Assembly (NCBI GenBank): GCA_036274115.1
Contig: DASUGI010000107.1
Span: forward strand, 15,094 to 79,093
Source: JADLHS01 sp036274115
Lineage (GTDB): Bacteria > Verrucomicrobiota > Verrucomicrobiia > Limisphaerales > JADLHS01
Length of the DNA stretch: 64,000 nucleotides
Direction of reading: 5' to 3'
Positions 27,971 through 35,573 of the stretch are shown here, in pieces. Each line of letters begins with the position of its first letter. Positions within the stretch are counted from its first letter, which is position 1. The position numbers and the translations under genes were made by a program. Below the pieces are notes generated by a model. It did no database searches, was not told the origin of the DNA, and was given only the letters and a program-made list of their open reading frames with translations.

Positions 27971-29911
27971 ATGAGCAATTCCTCTGACGCCACGCCGCAA
28001 TGGGACATCAACGCGGCGCGCAACCTCTATAACATCCAGCGCTGGGGTGCGAAGTATTTTGACATCAATGATGCCGGGCATGTGGTGGCGCGTCCCCTTC
28101 AGGACGGCGGCACGGCGGTGGATATCACCGACGTCATCGAGGAAGCGAAGAGCCGTGGCCTCAAGTTTCCGTTGCTCATCCGTTTCCAGGACATTCTTCG
28201 GCATCGCGTCGAGTCCATCAACCTGGCGTTCCGCAGTTCCATTGCCGAGTTCAACTATCAGGGCAAATACCATGGCGTATTTCCCATCAAGGTGAATCAA
28301 CTCCGCGAAGTCGTGGAAGAGATTCTCGATGCCGGCAAGCCATTCGACTTCGGTCTCGAAGTGGGTAGCAAACCGGAATTGTTTGCGGGCCTTGCGTTGC
28401 AGAATCACATGGGTTGCCTCATCGTTTGCAACGGCTACAAGGATAGCGAGTTCATCAAAATGGCTTTACTCGGCATCAAGCTGGGCAAGCGCGTCATCAT
28501 GGTGGTCGAGAAACTCGAAGAGCTGCGCCAGATCATCGCCGTTTCAAAGCAACTGAACGTCGAACCGATGCTGGGCATTCGCGCGCGGTTGCTCGCAAAA
28601 GGCGCGGGCCGCTGGGCCGAAAGTGGCGGCGAGAACGCCAAGTTCGGCTTGAGTACGGCGGAGATTTTGTCAGCCACCGAAATGTTGAAGGCCGAGAATC
28701 TTGGCCATTGCCTCAAGCTGGTGCATTTCCACATCGGCTCGCAGGTCCCGGATATTCTCACGGTCAAGAAGGCGGTGCAGGAAGCGGCGCGCTTTTACGC
28801 CAAGCTGCACAAGATGGGATTCGCCATCCAATACCTCGACGTGGGCGGCGGCCTTGGCGTCGATTACGACGGCAGCCGGTCGGCGTTTGATAGCTCCACC
28901 AATTACTCGCTTCAGGAATACACCAACGACATCATTTACTACGTGGCCGATGTCTGCAATGCCGAGAAAGTGCCGCACCCGGACATCATCAGCGAGAGCG
29001 GACGCGCCATCGTCGCGCATCACAGCGTGCTCATCGTGGAAGTGTTCGGCGCCATTCACAAGACGCGGCCCGACATTACCTTCACCTACGGCGACAACGA
29101 GCACGCCATCGTCCGCGAGTTGCTCGACATCAAAAAGAACCTCGCCAAGCTCAACAAGCTCGAAGCGTATCACGACGCCCAGGAACGCCGCGACGATGCC
29201 CAGCACATGTTCACGCTGGGCATGATGGATTTGCCCGACAAAGCGAAGATTGAAAATCTCTACTGGGAAATCAGCCAGGAAGTCGTCGAGAGTTTTAAAG
29301 GCCAGGCCTACATCCCGGAGGAAATCCGCAAGCTCGAAGACAGCCTCGGCGATCAATACCTCTGCAACTTCTCCGTGTTCCAGTCACTGCTCGATCACTG
29401 GGCGCTGGGACAATTGTTCCCCATCATGCCGATTGGCCGGCTGGATGAACGCCCGACTCGAGAAGCCACGCTGGTGGACATCACGTGCGATTCGGACGGC
29501 CAGATCAACAAGTTCATCGACCTGCGCGACGTGCGCGATACATTGCCGCTCCACAAGTTGAACACTAACGGTGAGGGCAAGCCCGAGCCTTACTACCTCG
29601 GCTTCTTCCTGATGGGCGCGTATCAGGACATCATGGGCGACCTGCACAATCTTTTCGGTCGCGTCAATGAAGTGCACGTCTTCCTCGACCCCGACGAACC
29701 CACCGGTTACTACGTTGAAGAAATCATCGAAGGCAGCACCATCGTCCAGTGTCTTGCGTCCGTGCAATACGACGAGAACGAGTTGAAGCGTTTGATGAAG
29801 GCCCAGATGGACGAAGCCATCAAGTCCGACCGCATGAAGCCGTCCGAAGCGATGCGGTTGTTGGATGATTACGAACGTGGGCTGAAGGCGTATACGTATC
29901 TCTCGTTCTGA
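27971..29911 (+). CDS. speA: Biosynthetic arginine decarboxylase
   Basis: A 646-residue PLP-dependent arginine decarboxylase of the SpeA type, which makes agmatine for polyamine synthesis. The N-terminal WDINAARNLYNIQRWGAKYF leads into GVFPIKVNQLREVVEEI near residue 98, where the Lys is the PLP-binding residue of the alanine racemase-like barrel. Later blocks are LGIRARLLAKGAGRWAESGG, LVHFHIGSQVPDI, YLDVGGGLGVDYDGS and PDIISESGRAIVAHHSVL. The length matches SpeA (630-650). The active-site Cys region appears as DITCDSDGQIN near residue 500. No partner agmatine enzyme is nearby. Confidence 0.96.
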   Translation: MSNSSDATPQWDINAARNLYNIQRWGAKYFDINDAGHVVARPLQDGGTAVDITDVIEEAKSRGLKFPLLIRFQDILRHRVESINLAFRSSIAEFNYQGKYHGVFPIKVNQLREVVEEILDAGKPFDFGLEVGSKPELFAGLALQNHMGCLIVCNGYKDSEFIKMALLGIKLGKRVIMVVEKLEELRQIIAVSKQLNVEPMLGIRARLLAKGAGRWAESGGENAKFGLSTAEILSATEMLKAENLGHCLKLVHFHIGSQVPDILTVKKAVQEAARFYAKLHKMGFAIQYLDVGGGLGVDYDGSRSAFDSSTNYSLQEYTNDIIYYVADVCNAEKVPHPDIISESGRAIVAHHSVLIVEVFGAIHKTRPDITFTYGDNEHAIVRELLDIKKNLAKLNKLEAYHDAQERRDDAQHMFTLGMMDLPDKAKIENLYWEISQEVVESFKGQAYIPEEIRKLEDSLGDQYLCNFSVFQSLLDHWALGQLFPIMPIGRLDERPTREATLVDITCDSDGQINKFIDLRDVRDTLPLHKLNTNGEGKPEPYYLGFFLMGAYQDIMGDLHNLFGRVNEVHVFLDPDEPTGYYVEEIIEGSTIVQCLASVQYDENELKRLMKAQMDEAIKSDRMKPSEAMRLLDDYERGLKAYTYLSF

Positions 29912-29929
29912 ACTGATCGTCCTGCCACC

Positions 29930-30029
29930 GGAAACCTTGAACCTTGAACTTCGAACTTTGAACCTTGAAAGTGTCGGTAGCTCTGTGAGTTCAACGTTCG
30001 AAGTTCAACGTTCAAAGTTCAGGGTTTCC
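29930..30029. repeat. Palindromic element of TTGAAC/GTTCAA units
   Basis: A 100-base imperfect inverted repeat. The left arm is ggaaacc plus tandem ttgaac(c/t) units; the right arm is gttcaa units plus gggtttcc. It lies between speA and the start of the next gene, ending eight bases before that gene's ATG. It could fold into one long stem and act as an attenuator or be a mobile REP-like element. Confidence 0.75.
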
Positions 30030-30036
30030 ATGCCTC

Positions 30037-30720
30037 ATGTCTGAGCTTCCGCCCAATCCCGAATTGCTCCGCTCGCTGGGCCGACTCGTGCGCGGCCTGT
30101 CGGCCTTGTTCTGGGGGTTGCCGGCAGCACTCATCATTTGCGTGGGCACGGCCGTGTCAGGATGGTTCCGAGCATTCAGTATCGCCCCAGCCGTGGCCGC
30201 GACCGGCTTGCTCCTGTTTGGACTCTGGCAACTCGGCTCATTTCAGAAGCAGGAGCGTCCCTGGCGCATCGCACTCGACCGGGCGCGGCTGGTCGCAGTG
30301 ATAAACGTCGGCCTCAGTCCCTTCCTCTACTTCTTCAACCGGATTCCGGAAAACTCCTTTTTCACCCTGGTCGTCGTGCTGCTGGGATTGTCGGGCTTGC
30401 TGTTTCTTTTCAACCTGAACCTCGTTGTCGCTCGCCTCGGAGAAATGTTGCCGGACGAAACGTTGCGCCAGGAGACTCGTCAGTTCACCGTGCTGAATCG
30501 CACCCTGCTGGTCATGCTGCTCGCGCTCACATCGCTGTATATCTTTCTCGTGCGAATGCCGGACTTGCCCGTGCCGTTAGTGGTGTTGCTCGCGCACCTG
30601 CAACGCGTCAGTCACTGGTCGTTGCTCCTGCTGGTGCTGCTCCCGCTTTCGCTCACGATGGCGCTGATCTGGAAGACGAAGGAAGTGGTTTTGGAAAGCG
30701 TATTTGGGACTCGTCAATAG
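30037..30720 (+). CDS. Small integral membrane protein of unknown function
   Basis: A 227-residue protein with about five to six hydrophobic segments (near residues 20-40, 45-66, 87-105, 112-130, 155-172 and 192-212) separated by short charged loops such as QKQERPWRIALDRARL. No known motif was recognised. The start at 30037 comes eight bases after the palindromic element at 29930-30029. It may simply be a transported or signalling membrane component; nothing in the neighbourhood identifies it. It is convergent with the HEAT-repeat gene, leaving 23 bases between stops. Confidence 0.65.
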   Translation: MSELPPNPELLRSLGRLVRGLSALFWGLPAALIICVGTAVSGWFRAFSIAPAVAATGLLLFGLWQLGSFQKQERPWRIALDRARLVAVINVGLSPFLYFFNRIPENSFFTLVVVLLGLSGLLFLFNLNLVVARLGEMLPDETLRQETRQFTVLNRTLLVMLLALTSLYIFLVRMPDLPVPLVVLLAHLQRVSHWSLLLLVLLPLSLTMALIWKTKEVVLESVFGTRQ

Positions 30721-30743
30721 AGTGACGGAGCCGGAATCGACTG

Positions 30744-31739
30744 CTACTTCGGAGGTTTTTCAAACCCTTGCGGGTCGATTTTTCGCAAGGCGTTCGTCAC
30801 GTAATTCAACACCCACGGCTCTTTGTCATTGGCCAGTTCACGTTTCAATTGCGGCACTGCTGCCTTTGCTTGCGGCCCCATTTCACCAAGCGCAATGATC
30901 CAATCCCACTTTGAATGCTCGCTCTCGTTGGGGATTTCCAGAAGCAGCACTGGCAACGCCGTCTCAACATCCCCGCTTACTCGCCAGATGGCCACAGCGG
31001 CGTGACCGCGTAGATAGGAATTGGGCGATAGGAGCGCCGCTTTGAGCGCCGGCAACGCGCTCTCCGCCGGCGGCCCGATTTTTCCCAATGCCCGGGCGGC
31101 CGCAGCGCCTGTATAGGAATCGGATTGTGCCGTGCTGACCAGAATCTTCGTGATGGCTGGGACAGCGTTTGAGCCAGCAGCGCCGATTTCTTGAAAAGCC
31201 GACACCGCCTGGAAACGAACTCCGAATTCTTCGTCGTCCAGCGCCGCGGTCAAGGCTGGTATCGCCTGGTCTGCAACCATCGATTGGCGGCGCAAACTGG
31301 AAATCCCCCACGCCGCCGACTCTCTGACGGTGGAACTGGGATGCCGCAACAAAGCGATAGCCGCTGGCAGTGAATTTGTGCCGATATAATGAAAGGTATT
31401 CGCGCCGTGTACGCGCTGAAGCAGCGGTTTTGGCTTTGGAAGAAGGTTCTGAATCGTTTGCGGTAACTTTGCCCGAAGGTCCCCATATTTCTGGCGGAGC
31501 CTGGAGTCGTTCCAGGCAAGGTTTCGAACGACGCACGGTAAGGCATTGGTACCGAGTGCACGAACCGCTTCATCGAACCGTGACGGCTTCTGCGCCGCAA
31601 GGGCATCCATCCATTCACTGAGTTTTTTGCCCTCATAAAGTGGATCCGGCACTGGCGAAGAAAAGGAGACCGTAACCAGGACGATTGCCGTGGTTGCAAC
31701 CACCAGACACAGCGCGAGTCGTTTTCTTTTGGGACTCAT
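30744..31739 (-). CDS. HEAT-repeat protein with N-terminal membrane anchor or signal
   Basis: A 331-residue protein. The N-terminus (LALCLVVATTAIVLVTVSFS) is a signal or anchor. Residues 110-325 contain several HEAT-like helical pairs, for example PAAIALLRHPSSTVRESAAW, IPALTAALDDEEFGVRFQAV, LPALKAALLSPNSYLRGHAA and VPQLKRELANDKEPWVLNYV. HEAT repeats form alpha solenoids used for protein binding. YEGKKLSEWMDAL near residue 37 is a segment that often precedes such repeats in planctomycete and verrucomicrobial proteins. The ATG at 31739 was preferred over 31751. Partner unknown. Confidence 0.82.
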   Translation of the reverse strand: MSPKRKRLALCLVVATTAIVLVTVSFSSPVPDPLYEGKKLSEWMDALAAQKPSRFDEAVRALGTNALPCVVRNLAWNDSRLRQKYGDLRAKLPQTIQNLLPKPKPLLQRVHGANTFHYIGTNSLPAAIALLRHPSSTVRESAAWGISSLRRQSMVADQAIPALTAALDDEEFGVRFQAVSAFQEIGAAGSNAVPAITKILVSTAQSDSYTGAAAARALGKIGPPAESALPALKAALLSPNSYLRGHAAVAIWRVSGDVETALPVLLLEIPNESEHSKWDWIIALGEMGPQAKAAVPQLKRELANDKEPWVLNYVTNALRKIDPQGFEKPPK

Positions 31740-31776
31740 TCGCGGTCCCATCCGACGTGCCCGGTTCTCGGCAGAT

Positions 31777-32952
31777 TCAATTTACCAACCGATACCAGTT
31801 ATCGCGTTGGTGCGGTTCGTAGCCAAGGTCTTTGATGAGGCGATGCATGTCGGGCACGGTCATGCGGAAGGTCGTGCCGGCCTGCGACACCACGTTCTCC
31901 TCGATCATGATGCTGCCCAGATCGTTTGCGCCAAACTTCAGCGCCACTTGACCAATCTCCAATCCCTGCGTGACCCACGAGCTTTGGATGTTCTCGAAGT
32001 TGTCCAAATAAATCCGACCGAGAGCTTGGGTGCGGAGATATTCGTGCGCACCCACGGTCGGCGCGCGCAGCTTGGTGTGTTCGGCCTGAAACGTCCAGCA
32101 GATGAACGCAGTGAATGCGGCGGGTTGAGAGTTGAGAGTTGAAGGTTGAGAATTTGCATCGCTATCGTTCCGCACTCCGCGCTCCGCATTCCGCACTCTT
32201 TCCAGCGATTTGTCCTGCTGCGCTCGCAATCGCTCCAAATGCTCGATGCGATCTTCCGGCGTTTCCACGTGACCAAACATCATCGTCGCGCTGGAATAGA
32301 GCCCGAGCCGGTGCGCCACATCCATCACCTCAAGCCAGTCATTGCTCATCGCCTTCAACGGAGCGATGCGTTGACGCACGCGATCCACAAGAATTTCTCC
32401 GCCGCCACCGGGAATGGAACCCAATCCCGCCGCGTGGAAATCGGAAATGATTTTCTCCAACGGCTCGTTGAACACTTCGCGGAAATGAATGAACTCGCTC
32501 GGGCTGAAGCCATGGATGTTCACCTGCGGGAACTTCGCTTTGATGTGCGAAAGCAAATCCAGATACCACTGCTTGGTCAACTTCGGATGATGGCCGCCCT
32601 GCATGAGAATCTGCGTGCCGCCAAGTGCGAGCGTTTCCTCGATCTTACGGTCCATCTCCTCAAGCGAAATGACGTAGGAGTCATCGTCCTTCTCCGTGCG
32701 ATAGAACGCGCAGAACTTGCAATAGACGTTGCAGACGTTCGTATAGTTGACGTTGCGATCGACGTTGTAGGTGACGATCTCGTTGCCGCGTCCGTTGTAA
32801 GCTTTGGCTTTGGCCAGTTGCCGCCGTCGATCGGCCAACGCGCCCAACTCCTCCAACGGCAAACTGTAAAGCCGCAGCGCCTCAGTTTGATTAATGCGTT
32901 TGCCGTCCCAGACCTTCTGGAGCAACTCGTCAAGTGACGCGTCGTAAATCAC
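31777..32952 (-). CDS. mqnC: Cyclic dehypoxanthinyl futalosine synthase (menaquinone synthesis)
   Basis: A 391-residue radical SAM enzyme of the MqnC/CofH group, which cyclises dehypoxanthinylfutalosine in the futalosine route to menaquinone. The iron-sulphur site is CNVYCKFCAFYR near residue 75. QILMQGGHHPKLTKQWYLDL near residue 114, IHGFSPSEFIHF and GLGSIPGGGGEILVDRVR fit MqnC. Residues 251-277 are unusual: a repeat-encoded insert (VRNAERG... then NSQPSTLNSQP) replaces the normal short turn before AFTAFICWTFQ. The frame is intact and the rest of the barrel follows, so the gene is probably active. No other mqn gene is in the window. Confidence 0.92.
   Translation of the reverse strand: MIYDASLDELLQKVWDGKRINQTEALRLYSLPLEELGALADRRRQLAKAKAYNGRGNEIVTYNVDRNVNYTNVCNVYCKFCAFYRTEKDDDSYVISLEEMDRKIEETLALGGTQILMQGGHHPKLTKQWYLDLLSHIKAKFPQVNIHGFSPSEFIHFREVFNEPLEKIISDFHAAGLGSIPGGGGEILVDRVRQRIAPLKAMSNDWLEVMDVAHRLGLYSSATMMFGHVETPEDRIEHLERLRAQQDKSLERVRNAERGVRNDSDANSQPSTLNSQPAAFTAFICWTFQAEHTKLRAPTVGAHEYLRTQALGRIYLDNFENIQSSWVTQGLEIGQVALKFGANDLGSIMIEENVVSQAGTTFRMTVPDMHRLIKDLGYEPHQRDNWYRLVN
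32123..32200 (-). repeat. Composite repeat inserted in frame inside mqnC
   Basis: Two repeat types side by side. Bases 32123-32150 are tandem ttgagag/ttgaagg units (on the coding strand tcaac-type units, encoding NSQPSTLNSQP). Bases 32168-32200 are tgcgga-type units (coding VRNAERGVRN). Both occur in other genes of the window. The insert adds roughly 25 residues to an otherwise conserved enzyme. Confidence 0.8.
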
Positions 32953-33000
32953 GAACCCAGCTTAGCCGTTCTCCTCGAGGGAAACAAGAAGGCGCGGAGG

Positions 33001-33213
33001 CTAGAGTTGTTGCTTGGGAAGATTCATGATGTCGAAACGGTTCGCATCATAGAAGCACCCGTAAATCCGCCAAAGCAACCAGGCATTCAGAATGGCCCCC
33101 AACCAAAGTCCAAGCGCTGCTATCGGTTGCGGCACAAACAATCCGGCGATTGCCAGCCCGAGAAACGTCGCGCCAAACCCGAGAATCACGGCAATCAGCA
33201 GGAAGGTGTGAAA
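33001..33213 (-). CDS. Small two-helix membrane protein or severed tail of the ABC permease
   Basis: An open frame that starts immediately after the TGA stop of the upstream permease gene and in the same frame. The first segment FHTFLLIAVILGFGATFLGL is hydrophobic, and LGLWLGAILNAWLLWRIYGC forms a second helix; the end is NRFDIMNLPKQQL. The only usual start is the GTG at 33189, which lies in the middle of the first helix, so a clean independent N-terminus is missing. It may be the former C-terminus of the permease cut off by a nonsense change, or a small protein translated from a rare start. Function unknown. Confidence 0.45.
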   Translation of the reverse strand, partial: FHTFLLIAVILGFGATFLGLAIAGLFVPQPIAALGLWLGAILNAWLLWRIYGCFYDANRFDIMNLPKQQL

Positions 33214-34704
33214 TCAAAGTCGCGTCGAATCGTTGGTGCCGGAACTGAACGCCAGTGCGACAAAGATCAACCGCAGCGCTGCCAGAAGAAACGCCGTTTT
33301 AAATCCGAGTAACGCGCCCAATGGGAATTGCCAGCGAAACAAATAAGCCGTGACCAGCCCACAAACGATGAGAAAACCGACGACCAAAGGCAACTGGACG
33401 AACGAGTATTTGAAAAGAACGTGGGACAAATCCCGGTAGCCGATGGGATAAACTGCATACAACTGAATGTTGACGCCACTGCAAAACACCGGACTGAAGG
33501 CGCGTCCGTTACCATAAAAGCAGGCCGCGACGCGCAACGCGGGGAGCAGCATGGCTGCGCACATCACCCAAAAGCTGACGGTCGGATTCACCCAGCCGAG
33601 CGCAAAGCCAATGGCCAAACCGATCGCCAGATGCTGAAAAACCTTTTTCCATGCTTTGGTAATCTCGATTGAGTGCGGAAACGCGAACTCAGCCAGCTTA
33701 CGTTCCCGTGCGTTCAGCCATTGCCATAAGCGCGCTTCCAGCCAGCCTGCCTTTGGCCACGAGACGGCGGCGAGAAACCGGCGCGTTTGCACCACTTCCT
33801 CAATCGCGGTTAAACCCACCCGCAAAGGCGCATCGGGATGAGCAGTTGCAATCGACGTTTCTTCCTCCGGCAGAATATCCGAAGACTCATCCTGGATGGC
33901 TTCGGAGAACTCGTAGCCTCCGGCCACACGGGAATAGGTTTGACGAAGCGTGACGACGAGCGCGGCGCTGGGCAGGAGAAAGAGCAGTTCGAACCACGAA
34001 GGATTCGGCAATAACAAACGGAACAAGAAAACCGGCCATGCGGTAGGCAGCAATAATCGAAGTGTGCCCGCGCTGGCGTCCAATCCAGCAAGCAACGCCG
34101 GACCGACAAGGGAATGGGCGACGAAAAGCACGAACAGCGCGAATGTGCCTGCGGTTGTCAGGAGTGGATACGGCAACCAGGGAAGGTAAACCATCGCCAG
34201 GCTGACCAATGCCAGCGTGCTTAACCAGGCGAAAACGGCTATCGGAAGGATGGCGATCCATTGCGGAAATGGAATCTCGGCAAACCATGCCAACGTCCCG
34301 AGCATGGCCAGCGAATCCATGAGCAACCAGGTTGCGCCGCGCAAAAACTTTTCGATTTGCCGCCGCAGAACCACCCTTCCCTCGATGGGGAGAAGGGAGA
34401 ATGCCGCCAGATCCGGGGAAAGATATAATTGGTGCGCCAGGGACTGGACCAGAATTGAAATCCAGCCGAACAGCCAGATCCCGATAAACACCAGCGCGGA
34501 GTTCAAGTGTCCAGTGCGGCTGGCAATAATCCACGTCAGCCAGGCGGCCAGCCCCGAAATCCCCAGGCGAAAGAGGGGCCGTGCGCTGTAGTGCCGGGCG
34601 CGATGGGTGCGCCGCGCTTCCCGTTTCAATTCCGGGGAACGTCGAATGGCCATCCTGACCGTGCGACGCAGTTGTCTTGCAAATGCTGGCGAATGGAGTT
34701 TCAT
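33214..34704 (-). CDS. ABC transporter permease-like membrane protein
   Basis: A 496-residue protein with about ten hydrophobic segments, beginning after a basic N-terminus (RRTVRMAIRRSPELKREARR). The layout is two clusters of membrane helices separated by an acidic cytoplasmic stretch (QDESSDILPEEETS, near residue 275). It overlaps the ATPase gene by one base, so it is almost surely the membrane part of that transporter. The ABC-2/exporter type is inferred from context and not from a domain match. The open frame continues past the TGA stop for another 71 codons of hydrophobic sequence (33001-33213). Confidence 0.75.
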   Translation of the reverse strand: MKLHSPAFARQLRRTVRMAIRRSPELKREARRTHRARHYSARPLFRLGISGLAAWLTWIIASRTGHLNSALVFIGIWLFGWISILVQSLAHQLYLSPDLAAFSLLPIEGRVVLRRQIEKFLRGATWLLMDSLAMLGTLAWFAEIPFPQWIAILPIAVFAWLSTLALVSLAMVYLPWLPYPLLTTAGTFALFVLFVAHSLVGPALLAGLDASAGTLRLLLPTAWPVFLFRLLLPNPSWFELLFLLPSAALVVTLRQTYSRVAGGYEFSEAIQDESSDILPEEETSIATAHPDAPLRVGLTAIEEVVQTRRFLAAVSWPKAGWLEARLWQWLNARERKLAEFAFPHSIEITKAWKKVFQHLAIGLAIGFALGWVNPTVSFWVMCAAMLLPALRVAACFYGNGRAFSPVFCSGVNIQLYAVYPIGYRDLSHVLFKYSFVQLPLVVGFLIVCGLVTAYLFRWQFPLGALLGFKTAFLLAALRLIFVALAFSSGTNDSTRL

Positions 34705-35435
34705 CAGGGCACTTCGCGCAGCTGACGGAACATTTCCTCCAGCACGTTGTGCTTGTCCCGGGCTTGTTCACGCAGTCGGTCCAGCGTATCAAACGCGTGG
34801 ATTTCACCTTTGTGAATCACGCACACGCGATCTGCGAAACGCTCGGCTACATCCAGAAGTTGAGTCGAATAAAGCACCGTACGTCCGCGGCTGGCAGCGG
34901 CACGGGCGTGACGCTTGAACGCATCGATACCATGCGGGTCCATGCCGGACGCAAAGGGTTCATCCAACAACCAGATGTCGCGATCCGCCGCGATCATTGC
35001 CACCAGGCCGGCCTTGTAGGCCTGTCCCCGCGAAAGCGTCTGCACGGGGCGCAAGGCCAAGGGCAGCAGATCAAACTCGCGCAGCAACTCCAGCACGCGT
35101 CCCTCCGCGCCGGCTCCATCAGCGTCATAGAGTCGAAGAATGATGGCGAGGTTGCGCAGGATGGTTTGATCCCAAAAAAGAAACGGGAAATCCGGCAACG
35201 TGTGAATGCGCTGGCGTTGCTCCATGCGATTGCGGCGAAATTCCTGATCATCCAGATAGATCTCGCCGGAATCCGGTGCGGCAATGCCCGCCAGGCAACG
35301 GAGCAAAGTGGTCTTACCCGCACCATTAGGGCCCAGCAGGCTGATGACTTGACCCGGCGAAATCTCGAGCGACACCCGACTAAGAGCGCGTGTTGAGCGA
35401 TACGATTTGGTTACAGCGCGCAGTTCGATTTTCAT
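34704..35435 (-). CDS. ABC transporter ATP-binding protein
   Basis: A 243-residue ABC ATPase. Walker A is LLGPNGAGKTTLLRCLAG near residue 33, the Q-loop region follows at LPDFPFLFWDQ, the signature is LSRGQAYKAGL (an Arg variant of LSGGQ) near residue 135, and Walker B is IWLLDEPFASGMDPHG near residue 158. The H-loop position reads VLYSTQLLD, with Thr/Gln where most ABC ATPases have His; this could weaken hydrolysis. The ATG at 35435 gives the usual MKIELRAVTKSY start. It is encoded just upstream of its permease. Substrate unknown; ABC-2 type export is likely. Confidence 0.9.
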   Translation of the reverse strand: MKIELRAVTKSYRSTRALSRVSLEISPGQVISLLGPNGAGKTTLLRCLAGIAAPDSGEIYLDDQEFRRNRMEQRQRIHTLPDFPFLFWDQTILRNLAIILRLYDADGAGAEGRVLELLREFDLLPLALRPVQTLSRGQAYKAGLVAMIAADRDIWLLDEPFASGMDPHGIDAFKRHARAAASRGRTVLYSTQLLDVAERFADRVCVIHKGEIHAFDTLDRLREQARDKHNVLEEMFRQLREVP

Positions 35436-35573
35436 GAGCGACCCGCGGAATGACCCGCTTCTGATGGCGGCAAACCGAAGACGAGTCAATTGCATTCGGC
35501 GCACCATCACCTCAGTCGCAAGGCAACGTTGCAACCCGGCCCGGCTCAGTTATGCTTTTCACAGCTTTAACTT

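Noticed and set aside
28670..29356. A 228-codon minus-strand frame opposite speA
   Set aside because: Lies wholly within the conserved barrel of speA; a shadow frame.
33214..33216. TGA as a selenocysteine codon in the permease
   Set aside because: No selenocysteine-insertion hairpin or known selenoprotein context was seen; a nonsense change or gene boundary is simpler.
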